From Pseudomonas fluorescens (GTDB lineage Bacteria > Pseudomonadota > Gammaproteobacteria > Pseudomonadales > Pseudomonadaceae), in the NCBI RefSeq assembly GCF_902498195.1, contig NZ_CABVIY010000009.1:62001-126000 (forward strand): DNA of 64,000 nt. The letters are read 5' to 3'. The first letter of the stretch is position 1, and each line of letters begins with the position of its first letter. The position numbers and the translations under genes were made by a program. Below, one piece after another: positions 41,883 to 52,291 of the stretch. The notes under the pieces are model-generated. The model had not been told where the DNA came from, searched no databases, and saw only the letters and a program-made list of their open reading frames with translations.

Positions 41883-42539
41883 TCAGCGCGTTTCGGCTTT
41901 GGAGTTCGAACCGCCGAAGCGGCTGCGGACAAGGCCGATGATCATCGGCACCAGCGACAGCAGGATGATACCGACGACCAGCAGCGACAGGTTGGACTTG
42001 ATGAACGGTACGTTGCCGAAGAAGAAGCCCAGGGTCACCAGGCCACCGACCCACAGAATCGTGCCTAGCACGCTGAAGGCGAAGAAGCGCGGGTACGGCA
42101 TTTTTGCGACACCGGCGACGAACGGGGCAAAGGTGCGAACGATCGGCAGGAAACGCGCCAGGGTCACGGTTTTACCGCCGTGCTTGTCATAGAAGTCGTG
42201 GGTCTGTTGCAGGTAGTCGCGACGGAAGATTTTCGAGTTCGGGTTGCTGAACAATCGCTCTCCGGCCGTTCGTCCGATGACATAGTTGGTGCTGTCACCC
42301 AGTATCGCCGCGAGCATCAGCAAACCGCCGAGCAGCACCGGGTCCATGCCGCCGCCCGCCGCAACGGCGCCGGCAATGAACAGCAGCGAGTCGCCTGGCA
42401 GGAAGGGCATGACCACCAGGCCGGTTTCACAGAAAATCACCAGAAACAAAATGGCATAGATCCATGGCCCGTAGTTGGTGACCAGCAAATCGAGATAAAC
42501 ATCGAGATGCAGGACGAGATCGAGCGGGTTGAAATCCAT
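41883..42539 (-). CDS. DedA-family inner-membrane protein
   Basis: 218 residues with about five hydrophobic segments. Family motifs: ETGLVVMPFLPGDSLLFIAGA near 38-58 and GRTAGERLF near 90, then FLPIVRTFAPFVAGVAKMPYPRFFAF near 131-156 (shown in blocks). DedA proteins act in lipid-carrier (undecaprenyl phosphate) flipping and membrane homeostasis. ATG 42539 has AGGTG upstream; a GTG nine bases earlier is possible. A second DedA domain occurs in the fusion at 57172. Confidence 0.92.
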   Translation of the reverse strand: MDFNPLDLVLHLDVYLDLLVTNYGPWIYAILFLVIFCETGLVVMPFLPGDSLLFIAGAVAAGGGMDPVLLGGLLMLAAILGDSTNYVIGRTAGERLFSNPNSKIFRRDYLQQTHDFYDKHGGKTVTLARFLPIVRTFAPFVAGVAKMPYPRFFAFSVLGTILWVGGLVTLGFFFGNVPFIKSNLSLLVVGIILLSLVPMIIGLVRSRFGGSNSKAETR

Positions 42540-42718
42540 GGAGGGCACCTGTGATGACGGCCTGTTCGGCAGACCTGTGCGGATGACTTCGCGTAAGGCT
42601 ACAGACGGGTGTAGTTTTTCTTACAAGCCGGAAAGGTCGGCATTATAAGGTCTGGGGAGTGAAAAGCGTGTCGAGATTGTAGCGAGGGATGTCGGTTGAC
42701 GATGAATAACGACGAACC

Positions 42719-42820
42719 CTGTAGAAGCGAGCCTGCTCGCGATGGACGTTAATGATAACGCGTACTTTCTGGATGAACGCGTTGCCCTTGATTCCATCGC
42801 GAGCGGGCTCGCTCCTACAG
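42719..42820. repeat. REPIN (GTAGGAGCGAGCCTGCTCGCGATGG family)
   Basis: Inverted units CTGTAGAAGCGAGCCTGCTC and complement around ~55 nt, in the 299-bp gap between dedA and the acetyltransferase gene. The remainder of that gap shows nothing else notable. Confidence 0.9.
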
Positions 42821-42838
42821 TTTGATCCAGGGTTTACC

Positions 42839-43297
42839 TTACAGCTCGTCGCTGATCGGCAACACGTAGTTCTTGAACTCGGTGTCTTCCCTGAACCCGA
42901 TGGATTCGTAGGTTTTCTGTGCCACTTCGTTGTTGCTGCTGGTGGAAACCCGCATGCGTACGGCATTGGTTTCCTTGGCCATTTTCTTCGCGGTGCGGAT
43001 CAAGTGGTCGGCCACCAGCTGGCGACGGGCGTCCTCGGCAACGTAGATGTCATTGAGGATCCAGACGCGCTTGAGCGAAAGCGAGGAAAAGCTGGGGTAC
43101 AACTGACAGAACCCCATCAGTTTGTCGTCATCGTCGGCCAACGCCAGGTAAATCACCGATTCCTTGCGGCGCAGGCGTTTCTCGAGGAACGCCCGGGACG
43201 AGTCCGGATACGGCAGGGAACCATAAAACTCGCGATACTTGACGAACAACGGGGTCAGCAAATCCAGGTGTTCGAGGGTCGCTTGGATAATCCGCAT
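42839..43297 (-). CDS. GNAT-family N-acetyltransferase
   Basis: 152 residues. GNAT motif A appears as LNDIYVAEDARRQLVADHLIRTA (about residues 78-100; the acetyl-CoA loop R-R-Q-L-V-A), and motif B as NEVAQKTYESIGF near 122-134. ATG 43297 starts the first beta strand (MRIIQATLEHLD). It is a single-gene unit located just downstream of eutC, corresponding to PA4026 by position. The acceptor substrate is unknown. Confidence 0.83.
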   Translation of the reverse strand: MRIIQATLEHLDLLTPLFVKYREFYGSLPYPDSSRAFLEKRLRRKESVIYLALADDDDKLMGFCQLYPSFSSLSLKRVWILNDIYVAEDARRQLVADHLIRTAKKMAKETNAVRMRVSTSSNNEVAQKTYESIGFREDTEFKNYVLPISDEL

Positions 43298-43411
43298 GGT
43301 AGGTCTCGTCTTCAAGTGGCTGTCTTGCGTGCTTGGACGGCGACGGGAAACCCTGAATGCCGTGCGCCGATCCTGCCTGAAACTGGAACGATTGTGCAAT
43401 GCGGAAGCGGT

Positions 43412-44248
43412 TCAGGCATGCGGTGGGCTCAGCAGGAAATTGCCTTTCATGTCCGCCCCCGATTCTGATTCCAGCGTCTGAACCTGCGCTTCGTCCTTCA
43501 GGTTGACCCCCGACAACTGCCGTCGGCAGGCTTCGCGCATCAAATACAGCAAGCGGTGTGCCGCCATGCCGTAACTCAAGCCCTCAAGGCGCACGTTAGA
43601 GATGCAGTTGCGGTAGGCGTCCGTCAGACCGACCTTGGGATTGTAGGTGAAATATAATCCAAGGCTGTCTGGGGAACTGAGGCCTGGGCGTTCGCCAATC
43701 AGGATCACCGTCATTTTTGCACCCAGCCGTTCGCCGATTTCGTCGGCAACGGCGACGCGACCCTGCTCCACCAGAATGACCGGGGCAACGGACCAGCTTT
43801 CGGCGTGGATCTGTTCTTCCAGTCGTGCCAGCAAAGGCAGCGTATGCCGGTGAACCGCCAGGGCAGACAAACCGTCGGCGACCACAATGACCAGGTCGAC
43901 GCCACCTGGATGCGCTACCGCGTAGTCACTTAGAGCCTGTGCCGACTCGGCGCTCAGTTTTCGCCCCAGATCGGGGCGCTGCAAATAGCTGTTCCGGTCT
44001 ATCGCCGCGCTATGCAGCAAAACGCTTTCATGCCCGCGTTCGGCCAGTTGCGAACGCAAGGCGGTGTGATCGAACGGTAAATGCACCGCATCCCGTGCCT
44101 GGGCATGGGCGTACTGAAAGTCCAGCTGTGCGCGGGTGGGCATGCTGGTGCCGGTCCGGCCCAAGGCAATGCGTGCCGGCGTCAGGCGTCGCAGTTCCAG
44201 CCATGGGTTGTGTGGATCGAAGGGTAGTTTTTCCATGTCAGCACTCAT
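43412..44248 (-). CDS. eutC: ethanolamine ammonia-lyase, small subunit
   Basis: 278 residues. EutC features: LTPARIALGRTGTSMPTRAQLDFQ near 22-45 (in part), DLVIVVADGLSALAV near 117-131, ILIGERPGLSSPDSLG near 181-196 and NCISNVR near 213-219. It forms the cobalamin-binding interface with EutB. The start ATG 44248 overlaps the eutB stop (ATGA). Confidence 0.96.
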   Translation of the reverse strand: MSADMEKLPFDPHNPWLELRRLTPARIALGRTGTSMPTRAQLDFQYAHAQARDAVHLPFDHTALRSQLAERGHESVLLHSAAIDRNSYLQRPDLGRKLSAESAQALSDYAVAHPGGVDLVIVVADGLSALAVHRHTLPLLARLEEQIHAESWSVAPVILVEQGRVAVADEIGERLGAKMTVILIGERPGLSSPDSLGLYFTYNPKVGLTDAYRNCISNVRLEGLSYGMAAHRLLYLMREACRRQLSGVNLKDEAQVQTLESESGADMKGNFLLSPPHA

Positions 44249-45639
44249 CCCAGTTGGGCCAGGGCCTGTCGAAAGGCCGGCGGCAGGCTGTTACCGAAAA
44301 GAACCTTGCCGTCCGCCTGGGTGAAGATGCCCATTTTCGCCAGCCACTGTTCGAATTCCGGCGCGGGTTTGAGCCCCAGCGTCTGCCGGGCATAGAGCGC
44401 ATCGTGGAACGAGGTGGTCTGGTAATTGAGCATGATGTCATCGGAACCGGGAATGCCCATGATGAAGTTGATCCCGGCCACGCCCAACAAGGTGAGCAAG
44501 GTGTCCATGTCATCCTGGTCGGCTTCAGCGTGGTTGGTGTAACAGATGTCGCAGCCCATCGGCACGCCCAGCAATTTGCCGCAGAAGTGGTCTTCGAGGC
44601 CGGCGCGGATGATTTGTTTGCCGTTGTAGAGGTATTCCGGACCGATGAATCCTACAACGGTGTTCACCAGGAACGGGTTGAAATGTCGCGCGACGGCGTA
44701 GGCCCGGGTTTCGCAGGTCTGTTGATCGACGCCATGGTGGGCGTTGGCCGACAGGGCGCTGCCCTGGCCGGTTTCGAAGTACATGAGGTTTTGCCCCAGC
44801 GTGCCGCGATTGAGGCTCAACCCGGCGTCGTAGCCTTCTTTCAGCACGTTCAGGTTGATGCCGAAACTGGCATTGGCCGCCTCGGTGCCGGCGATCGACT
44901 GAAACACCAGGTCCAGTGGCACGCCGCGATTGACCGCTTCGATTGAGGTGGTGACATGGGTCAGCACGCAGGCCTGCGTCGGAATCTCGTAGCGCTGGAT
45001 GATCGCGTCGAGCATCTCCAGCATGGCGCAGATCGAGGCGATGCTGTCGGTGGCCGGGTTGATCCCGATCATGGCGTCGCCGTTCCCGTGCAGCAAACCG
45101 TCGAGAATGCTGGCGGCGATGCCGGCCGGTTCGTCCGTAGGATGATTGGGTTGCAGGCGCGTGGATAGTCGCCCGCGCAGGCCCAGGGTGCCGCGAAATT
45201 GGGTGACCACGCGGATTTTCTGCGCCACCAGGACCAGATCCTGCACGCGCATGATTTTGGAAACGGCAGCGACCATTTCCGGGGTCAGGCCGGGGGCGAG
45301 GGCGCGCAGGACCTGTTCATCGGCGGCATCGCTGAGCAACCAGTCGCGAAAGCCGCCAACGGTAAGGTGGCTGACGACCGCGAAAGCGTGTTTGTCGTGG
45401 GTGTCGATGATCAGGCGGGTGACTTCATCGACTTCGTAGGGAATCAGGACTTCCTGCAGGAAGTGGCTCAGCGGAATGTCGGCCAACGCCATCTGCGCCG
45501 CCACGCGTTCGCCATCGTTGAGGGCGGCGACACCGGCCAGAAAATCCCCGGAGCGTGCCGGGCTGGCTTTGGCCATCACGTCCTTGAGGCTGTCGAAGCG
45601 ATAAGTCTGGGCGCCGACGGAATGGGCGAATACGGCCAT
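44245..45639 (-). CDS. eutB: ethanolamine ammonia-lyase, large subunit
   Basis: 464 residues. The TIM-barrel subunit carries family blocks such as FRGTLGLRGRLSTRLQPNHPTD near 148-169 (in part), GDAMIGINPATDS near 192-204, TGQGSALSANAHHGVDQQT near 289-307 and GMGCDICYTNHAE-like near 353. It converts ethanolamine to acetaldehyde and ammonia using adenosylcobalamin. AAGGAGG precedes the ATG by ~10 nt. It lies 270 bp downstream of exaC in the same direction; the ethanolamine permease gene expected in that position is absent. Confidence 0.96.
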   Translation of the reverse strand: MAVFAHSVGAQTYRFDSLKDVMAKASPARSGDFLAGVAALNDGERVAAQMALADIPLSHFLQEVLIPYEVDEVTRLIIDTHDKHAFAVVSHLTVGGFRDWLLSDAADEQVLRALAPGLTPEMVAAVSKIMRVQDLVLVAQKIRVVTQFRGTLGLRGRLSTRLQPNHPTDEPAGIAASILDGLLHGNGDAMIGINPATDSIASICAMLEMLDAIIQRYEIPTQACVLTHVTTSIEAVNRGVPLDLVFQSIAGTEAANASFGINLNVLKEGYDAGLSLNRGTLGQNLMYFETGQGSALSANAHHGVDQQTCETRAYAVARHFNPFLVNTVVGFIGPEYLYNGKQIIRAGLEDHFCGKLLGVPMGCDICYTNHAEADQDDMDTLLTLLGVAGINFIMGIPGSDDIMLNYQTTSFHDALYARQTLGLKPAPEFEQWLAKMGIFTQADGKVLFGNSLPPAFRQALAQLG

Positions 45640-45670
45640 GGGGCGGTGTCCTCCTTATAAGCGTTAAACC

Positions 45671-45763
45671 CTTGCGGGAGCGGGCTTGCTCGCGAAGGCG
45701 GCGTATCAGGCAGCATTCAGCTGAATGACACACCGCCTTCGCGAGCAAGCCCGCTCCCACAGG
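45671..45763. repeat. REPIN (GTGGGAGCGGGCTTGCTCGCG family)
   Basis: Inverted pair with ~40-nt spacer in the exaC-eutB gap. A half unit (GCAAGCCCGCTCGCGAAAGC) follows at about 45850-45869. Confidence 0.9.
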
Positions 45764-45909
45764 ATAGCTGTATGAATCTCATGTAATTGAGGCAAGGCCC
45801 GTGCCAGAGCGGCGGGGTGTTGGCGCCAGGTCATTGAAGACGCGTTAGCAAGCCCGCTCGCGAAAGCGGTTGAAAGGGCGACACGACAACGCCGCATCGC
45901 CCCTGATAC

Positions 45910-47430
45910 TTAGAAGAAGCCCAGCGGATTGATGTCGTAGCTCACCAGCAGGTTTTTGGTCTGCTGATAGTGATCGAGCATCATCTTGTGGGTTTCACGG
46001 CCGACGCCAGACTTTTTGTAACCGCCGAACGCGGCATGCGCCGGGTACAGGTGGTAGCAGTTGGTCCACACCCGACCGGCCTTGATGGCGCGGCCCATGC
46101 GGTAGGCGCGGTTGATGTCGCGGGTCCAGAGGCCGGCGCCAAGGCCGAACTCGGTGTCGTTGGCGATGGCCAGGGCTTCGGCTTCGTCCTTGAAGGTGGT
46201 GATGCTCACCACCGGGCCAAAGATTTCTTCCTGGAACACGCGCATTTTGTTGGTGCCCTTGAGCAGGGTCGGCTGGATGTAATAGCCGCTTGCCAGGTTG
46301 CCCTCGAGTTTTTCCACCTTGCCACCGGTCAGCAGCTCGGCGCCTTCGCCCTTGGCGATTTCCAGGTACGAAAGGATTTTGTCGAATTGCTGCTCGGACG
46401 CCTGGGCGCCGACCATGGTGTCGGTGTCCAGTGGGTCGCCGCGTTTGATCGACAGGACTTTTTTCATCACCTCTTTCATGAAGTCGTCGTAGATCGATTC
46501 CTGCACCAGCGCGCGGGATGGGCAGGTGCAGACTTCGCCCTGGTTGAAGAACGCCAGCACCAGGCCTTCCGCCGCTTTCTCGATGAAGCTCGGTTCGGCT
46601 TTCATGATGTCTTCGAAGAAGATGTTCGGCGACTTGCCACCCAGCTCCACGGTGGAAGGAATGATGTTTTCGGCTGCGCATTTCATGATGTGCGAGCCGA
46701 CCGGGGTCGAGCCGGTGAAGGCGATCTTGGCGATGCGTTTGCTGGTGGCCAAGGCTTCGCCGGCCTCCTTGCCGAAGCCTTGCACGATGTTCAGCACGCC
46801 CGGTGGCAGCAGGTCGCCGATCAGCTCGACCAGCACGGTGATGCCCAGCGGGGTTTGCTCGGCAGGCTTGAGCACCACGCAGTTACCGGCGGCCAGGGCC
46901 GGGGCGAGTTTCCAGGCGGCCATCAGGATCGGGAAGTTCCACGGGATGATCTGCCCGACCACGCCCAGCGGTTCATGGATGTGATAGGCCACGGTATTGC
47001 CGTCGATCTCGGCAGCGCTGCCTTCCTGGGCGCGGATGCACCCGGCGAAGTAGCGGAAGTGGTCGGCGGCCAGTGGAATGTCGGCGTTGAGGGTTTCGCG
47101 CACGGCTTTGCCGTTGTCCCAGGACTCAGTGATTGCCAGCAGTTCCAGGTTCTGTTCAATGCGGTCGGCGATTTTCAGCAGCACCAGCGAGCGCGCCTGG
47201 GCGGACGTGGCGCCCCAGGCATCGGCCGCCGCGTGTGCGGCGTCCAGGGCCTTGTCGATGTCTTCGGCCGTGGAGCGGGGGAATTCGGCAATCGGTTGGC
47301 CATTCACTGGCGAGGTATTGGTGAAGTACTGACCTTTGACAGGCGCGACGAACTCGCCGCCGATGTAGTTACCGTATTTGGCTTTGAACGAAACGATAGC
47401 GCCTTCAGTACCGGGGTGAGCGTAACGCAT
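45910..47430 (-). CDS. exaC: NAD-dependent aldehyde dehydrogenase (ExaC/AldB type)
   Basis: 506 residues. ALDH features: PWNFPILMAAWKLAPALAAGN near 158-178 (in part), the NAD-loop FTGSTPVG near 235-242, catalytic Glu in ELGGKSPNIFFED near 259-271, and catalytic Cys in NQGEVCTCPSRALV near 292-305. It oxidises acetaldehyde released by EutBC to acetate. AAGGAG lies 8 nt before ATG 47430; the upstream in-frame Met is 14 codons earlier without support. A sigma-54 promoter is placed about 65 bp upstream. It corresponds to PA4022 in PAO1. Confidence 0.93.
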   Translation of the reverse strand: MRYAHPGTEGAIVSFKAKYGNYIGGEFVAPVKGQYFTNTSPVNGQPIAEFPRSTAEDIDKALDAAHAAADAWGATSAQARSLVLLKIADRIEQNLELLAITESWDNGKAVRETLNADIPLAADHFRYFAGCIRAQEGSAAEIDGNTVAYHIHEPLGVVGQIIPWNFPILMAAWKLAPALAAGNCVVLKPAEQTPLGITVLVELIGDLLPPGVLNIVQGFGKEAGEALATSKRIAKIAFTGSTPVGSHIMKCAAENIIPSTVELGGKSPNIFFEDIMKAEPSFIEKAAEGLVLAFFNQGEVCTCPSRALVQESIYDDFMKEVMKKVLSIKRGDPLDTDTMVGAQASEQQFDKILSYLEIAKGEGAELLTGGKVEKLEGNLASGYYIQPTLLKGTNKMRVFQEEIFGPVVSITTFKDEAEALAIANDTEFGLGAGLWTRDINRAYRMGRAIKAGRVWTNCYHLYPAHAAFGGYKKSGVGRETHKMMLDHYQQTKNLLVSYDINPLGFF

Positions 47431-47493
47431 GATGTTTTCTCCTTGGCTTTTGTACTTATAAGAGAGGCGCATGTGCGCTTGCTATAAGCGTAG

Positions 47494-47509
47494 AGCAAAG
47501 GTCGGGCCA
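47494..47509 (-). promoter_or_regulatory. sigma-54 promoter of exaC
   Basis: TGGCCCGACCTTTGCT on the minus strand matches TGGCACG-N4-TTGCW with one mismatch and the exact GG-N10-GC spacing. It lies 64 bp upstream of the exaC start and downstream of paired activator-like sites. Confidence 0.8.
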
Positions 47510-47572
47510 CTGCCTTGCAGGTCAGGCAAATCAAGGCTTTGCGCGATTTTTGTCGGACAGGCGGGTGGTGAC

Positions 47573-47590
47573 TGTGACGCTTTCGGTACA
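47573..47590. promoter_or_regulatory. activator-type inverted repeat 1 (EatR site candidate)
   Basis: TGTGACGCTTTCGGTACA, form TGT(N12)ACA with C and G paired at positions 6 and 13. It lies 64 bp upstream of the sigma-54 promoter, in the usual enhancer range. Confidence 0.6.
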
Positions 47591-47605
47591 GCCAGGGTGA
47601 CACTT

Positions 47606-47623
47606 TGTACCGTTTATGGCACA
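47606..47623. promoter_or_regulatory. activator-type inverted repeat 2 (EatR site candidate)
   Basis: TGTACCGTTTATGGCACA has the same TGT(N12)ACA form. Its centre is 33 bp from that of the first repeat, three helical turns, so two dimers would sit on one DNA face. Confidence 0.6.
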
Positions 47624-47690
47624 GCCTGTGACGGCTCGGTCTTGCCAGCATTGCAATGCCGGCTAGGCTGGAGGATGCTCGGCCTATCCC

Positions 47691-47767
47691 TTGTAGGAGC
47701 TGCCGCAGGCTGCGATCTTTTGACGTTGAAAAATCAAAAGATCGCAGCCTGCGGCAGCTCCTATAGG
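47691..47767. repeat. REPIN-like palindrome (GGCTGCGATC family)
   Basis: Two ~33-nt arms TTGTAGGAGCTGCCGCAGGC... and complement around a short loop, 36 bp before the eatR start. Confidence 0.9.
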
Positions 47768-47802
47768 GGCGGTGGATAACCGCACGGGGAGAACAATAAG
47801 AA

Positions 47803-49716
<1,914 letters not shown>

Positions 49717-49731
49717 ACCGAGTTGAGGCCA

Positions 49732-49825
49732 TTCGCGAGCAAGCCCGCTCCCACAGTAGATTGGCGATGTTCATGAATCTTGTGTTCGCGCAAGGTCCGA
49801 TGTGGGAGCGGGCTTGCCCGCGAAG
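49732..49825. repeat. REP pair (GTGGGAGCGGGCTTGCTCGCG family)
   Basis: TTCGCGAGCAAGCCCGCTCC and TGTGGGAGCGGGCTTGCCCG point in opposite orientation around ~50 nt between eatR and mpl. Confidence 0.88.
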
Positions 49826-49903
49826 GTGTCCTGAAGCCTGAAACACAAGGTGCGATTTTCCCCTCCCTACGCTAACCTGCGGCCATGTTTTACGAGGTCG
49901 ACT

Positions 49904-51253
49904 ATGCACATTCATATTCTTGGTATCTGCGGCACTTTCATGGGCTCGATGGCGGTTCTGGCCAAAGAGCTGGGCCATCACGTGACGGGCTCCGATGCCA
50001 ATGTCTACCCGCCCATGAGCACTCAGCTCGAGGCCCAGGGCATTGAGCTGACCCAGGGTTACGACCCGGCGCAACTCGACCCGGCTCCCGACCTGGTGGT
50101 GATCGGCAATGCCATGTCGCGGGGCAACCCGGCGGTGGAATATGTGCTGAACAAAGGCCTTCCTTATGTTTCCGGCCCGCAGTGGCTGGCCGATCACGTC
50201 CTGCAAGGTCGCTGGGTGCTGGCGGTCGCGGGCACCCACGGTAAAACCACCACCAGCAGCATGCTCGCCTGGGTGCTGGAGCACGCGGGCATGAGCCCGG
50301 GCTTCCTGATTGGCGGCGTGCCGCAGAATTTCTCGGTGTCGGCGCGTCTGGGTGGCACACCGTTTTTTGTGATCGAAGCCGATGAATACGACAGCGCCTT
50401 TTTCGACAAGCGCTCCAAGTTCGTTCACTACCGCCCGCGCACGGCGATCCTGAACAACCTGGAATTCGATCACGCTGACATCTTCCCTGACCTGCCGGCC
50501 ATCGAGCGGCAATTTCACCATCTGGTACGAACCATCCCAAGCGAAGGCCTGGTGATTCACCCGACCACCGAACCGGCCTTGCAGCGAGTGATCGAGATGG
50601 GCTGCTGGACGCCGGTGCAAACCACCGGGGCTGGCGGCCAGTGGCAGGTCAAGCTGCTCAGCGAAGACGGTTCGAGATTCGAAGTGATGTTTGAAGGCGT
50701 GGCCCAGGGCGTGGTGGATTGGGACATGACCGGCCAGCATAACGTTGCCAACGCCCTGGCTACCCTGGCGGCTGCGCGCCACGTGGGTGTGGTGCCGTCC
50801 ATGGGCATTGCGGCACTGAGCGCATTCAAAAGCGTGAAGCGTCGGATGGAGAAGGTTGCGGAGGTGCGAGGCATCACCATCTACGACGATTTCGCTCACC
50901 ACCCGACCGCCATCGCCACCACCCTCGACGGCTTGCGCAAGCGTATTGGCGATGCGCCGTTGATCGCGATCATCGAGCCGCGCTCCAACTCCATGAAGCT
51001 CGGCGCGCACCGCGACGGTTTGCCGGAAAGCGTGGTCGATGCCGACCAGGTGATCTGGTACGCGCCGGCCAACCTGGGCTGGGACCTGGCGGCCACCGCG
51101 GCGCTGTGCACGGTGCCGTCGATTGTCAGCGATTCGCTGGAGGGCATCATCGATCGCGTGAAGAGCCAGGCCCAGCCCGGTACCCACGTGGTGATCATGA
51201 GCAACGGCGGTTTCGGCGGCCTGCACGGCAAACTCGCCGAGGCGCTCAAATGA
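49904..51253 (+). CDS. mpl: UDP-N-acetylmuramate:L-alanyl-gamma-D-glutamyl-meso-diaminopimelate ligase
   Basis: 449 residues. Mur-ligase features: N-terminal IHILGICGTFMGSMAVLAKELGH (in part), ATP loop AVAGTHGKTTTSSM near 107-120, EADEYDSAFFDKRSKF near 163-178 and YDDFAHHPTAIATTL near 327-341. It recycles cell-wall murein tripeptide. ATG 49904 starts the first beta strand; the upstream Met adds 18 unlikely residues. Stop overlaps ubiX (ATGA). Matches PA4020. Confidence 0.96.
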   Translation: MHIHILGICGTFMGSMAVLAKELGHHVTGSDANVYPPMSTQLEAQGIELTQGYDPAQLDPAPDLVVIGNAMSRGNPAVEYVLNKGLPYVSGPQWLADHVLQGRWVLAVAGTHGKTTTSSMLAWVLEHAGMSPGFLIGGVPQNFSVSARLGGTPFFVIEADEYDSAFFDKRSKFVHYRPRTAILNNLEFDHADIFPDLPAIERQFHHLVRTIPSEGLVIHPTTEPALQRVIEMGCWTPVQTTGAGGQWQVKLLSEDGSRFEVMFEGVAQGVVDWDMTGQHNVANALATLAAARHVGVVPSMGIAALSAFKSVKRRMEKVAEVRGITIYDDFAHHPTAIATTLDGLRKRIGDAPLIAIIEPRSNSMKLGAHRDGLPESVVDADQVIWYAPANLGWDLAATAALCTVPSIVSDSLEGIIDRVKSQAQPGTHVVIMSNGGFGGLHGKLAEALK

Positions 51254-51882
51254 ACAACGGTCCGGACCGCATCACGCTGGCAATGACCGGCGCTTCCGGC
51301 GCCCAGTACGGTTTGCGCCTGCTCGACTGCCTGGTGCGGGATGACCGCGAAGTGCACTTCCTGATTTCCAAGGCCGCACAGTTGGTGATGGCCACCGAAA
51401 CCGACGTCACGCTGCCGGCCAAGCCGCAAATGATGCAGGCCTTCCTGACCGAATACACGGGCGCTGCCGCCGGGCAGATTCGCGTGTACGGCAAGGAAGA
51501 CTGGATGTCGCCGGTGGCCTCGGGCTCCGGCGCGCCGGCGGCGATGGTGGTGGTGCCGTGTTCCACCGGCACGCTGTCTGCCATCGCGACCGGGGCCTGT
51601 AACAACCTGATCGAGCGTGCCGCCGACGTGACGCTCAAAGAGCGCCGCCAACTCATTCTGGTGCCGCGTGAAGCGCCGTATTCGAGCATTCACCTGGAGC
51701 ATATGCTCAAGCTGTCGAACATGGGCGTGACGATCCTGCCGGCATCGCCGGGCTTCTATCATCAGCCGCAAACCATCGATGACCTGATTGATTTCGTGGT
51801 GGCGCGGATTCTCAACCTGCTGAACATTCCCCAGGACATGCTGCCGCGTTGGGGCGAACACCATCTGACCAGCGATGAATAA
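51250..51882 (+). CDS. ubiX: flavin prenyltransferase UbiX
   Basis: 210 residues. UbiX motifs: MTGASGAQYGLRLLDCL near 12-28 (FMN loop), VVVPCSTGTLSAIATGACNNLIERAADVTLKERR in blocks near 99-132, LVPREAPYSSIHLEHML near 137-153, and PASPGFYHQP near 163-172. It prenylates FMN for the UbiD decarboxylase in ubiquinone synthesis. ATG 51250 overlaps the mpl stop. The 3' end overlaps the next gene by 8 bp. Confidence 0.95.
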   Translation: MNNGPDRITLAMTGASGAQYGLRLLDCLVRDDREVHFLISKAAQLVMATETDVTLPAKPQMMQAFLTEYTGAAAGQIRVYGKEDWMSPVASGSGAPAAMVVVPCSTGTLSAIATGACNNLIERAADVTLKERRQLILVPREAPYSSIHLEHMLKLSNMGVTILPASPGFYHQPQTIDDLIDFVVARILNLLNIPQDMLPRWGEHHLTSDE

Positions 51883-52159
51883 GCTGCTGCTGATTCTGCT
51901 GGCGTTGCAATTGGCCGGTTGTGCCACGGCGCGCACGCTGGATGCCGCCAAGCCGGGCGCGCCGGTGGTGTACGCAGGCACGCGGCTGGATCTGTATGCG
52001 ATGAATGGCGGGTGTTGTGCCAAGGACCGTTTCGGCGCCGAGGCGCCGAGCTATCCGGGGGTTGACCTGCCGGCCAGTGCGCTGCTCGACACGCTGCTGT
52101 TGCCGTTGTCGTTGTTGACGGTGTTGGGGGTGAATTTTCAGGCGACGGGCGGGTTGTAG
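51875..52159 (+). CDS. small YceK/YidQ-family lipoprotein
   Basis: 94 residues. Signal with lipobox LQLAGC (Cys16), then PVVYAGTRLDLYAMNGGCC near 30-48 and two hydrophobic C-terminal stretches (LLDTLLLPLSLLTVLG). This matches the DUF1375/YceK pattern of outer-membrane lipoproteins of unknown function. It overlaps the 3' end of ubiX by 8 bp, so it depends on the same transcript. Confidence 0.8.
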   Translation: MNKLLLILLALQLAGCATARTLDAAKPGAPVVYAGTRLDLYAMNGGCCAKDRFGAEAPSYPGVDLPASALLDTLLLPLSLLTVLGVNFQATGGL

Positions 52160-52185
52160 CGTTCGGTCTTGAATCGGTCGCGCTC

Positions 52186-52270
52186 CCTTCGCGAGCAAGC
52201 CCGCTCCCACATTCGATAGCGCTCATCCAGGCGATTCAGTCAACTGTGGGAGCGGGCTTGCTCGCGAAGG
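52186..52270. repeat. REP pair (GTGGGAGCGGGCTTGCTCGCG family)
   Basis: CCTTCGCGAGCAAGCCCGCT and its inverted partner around ~40 nt, between convergent genes. Confidence 0.9.
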
Positions 52271-52291
52271 CAGACGTACAGGCACCGCAGA

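Noticed and set aside
45765..45909. Remnant of an ethanolamine permease or small gene downstream of exaC
   Set aside because: The 145 bp contain a REP half unit and no stretch resembling a transporter; the short minus-strand frame there has no ribosome site.
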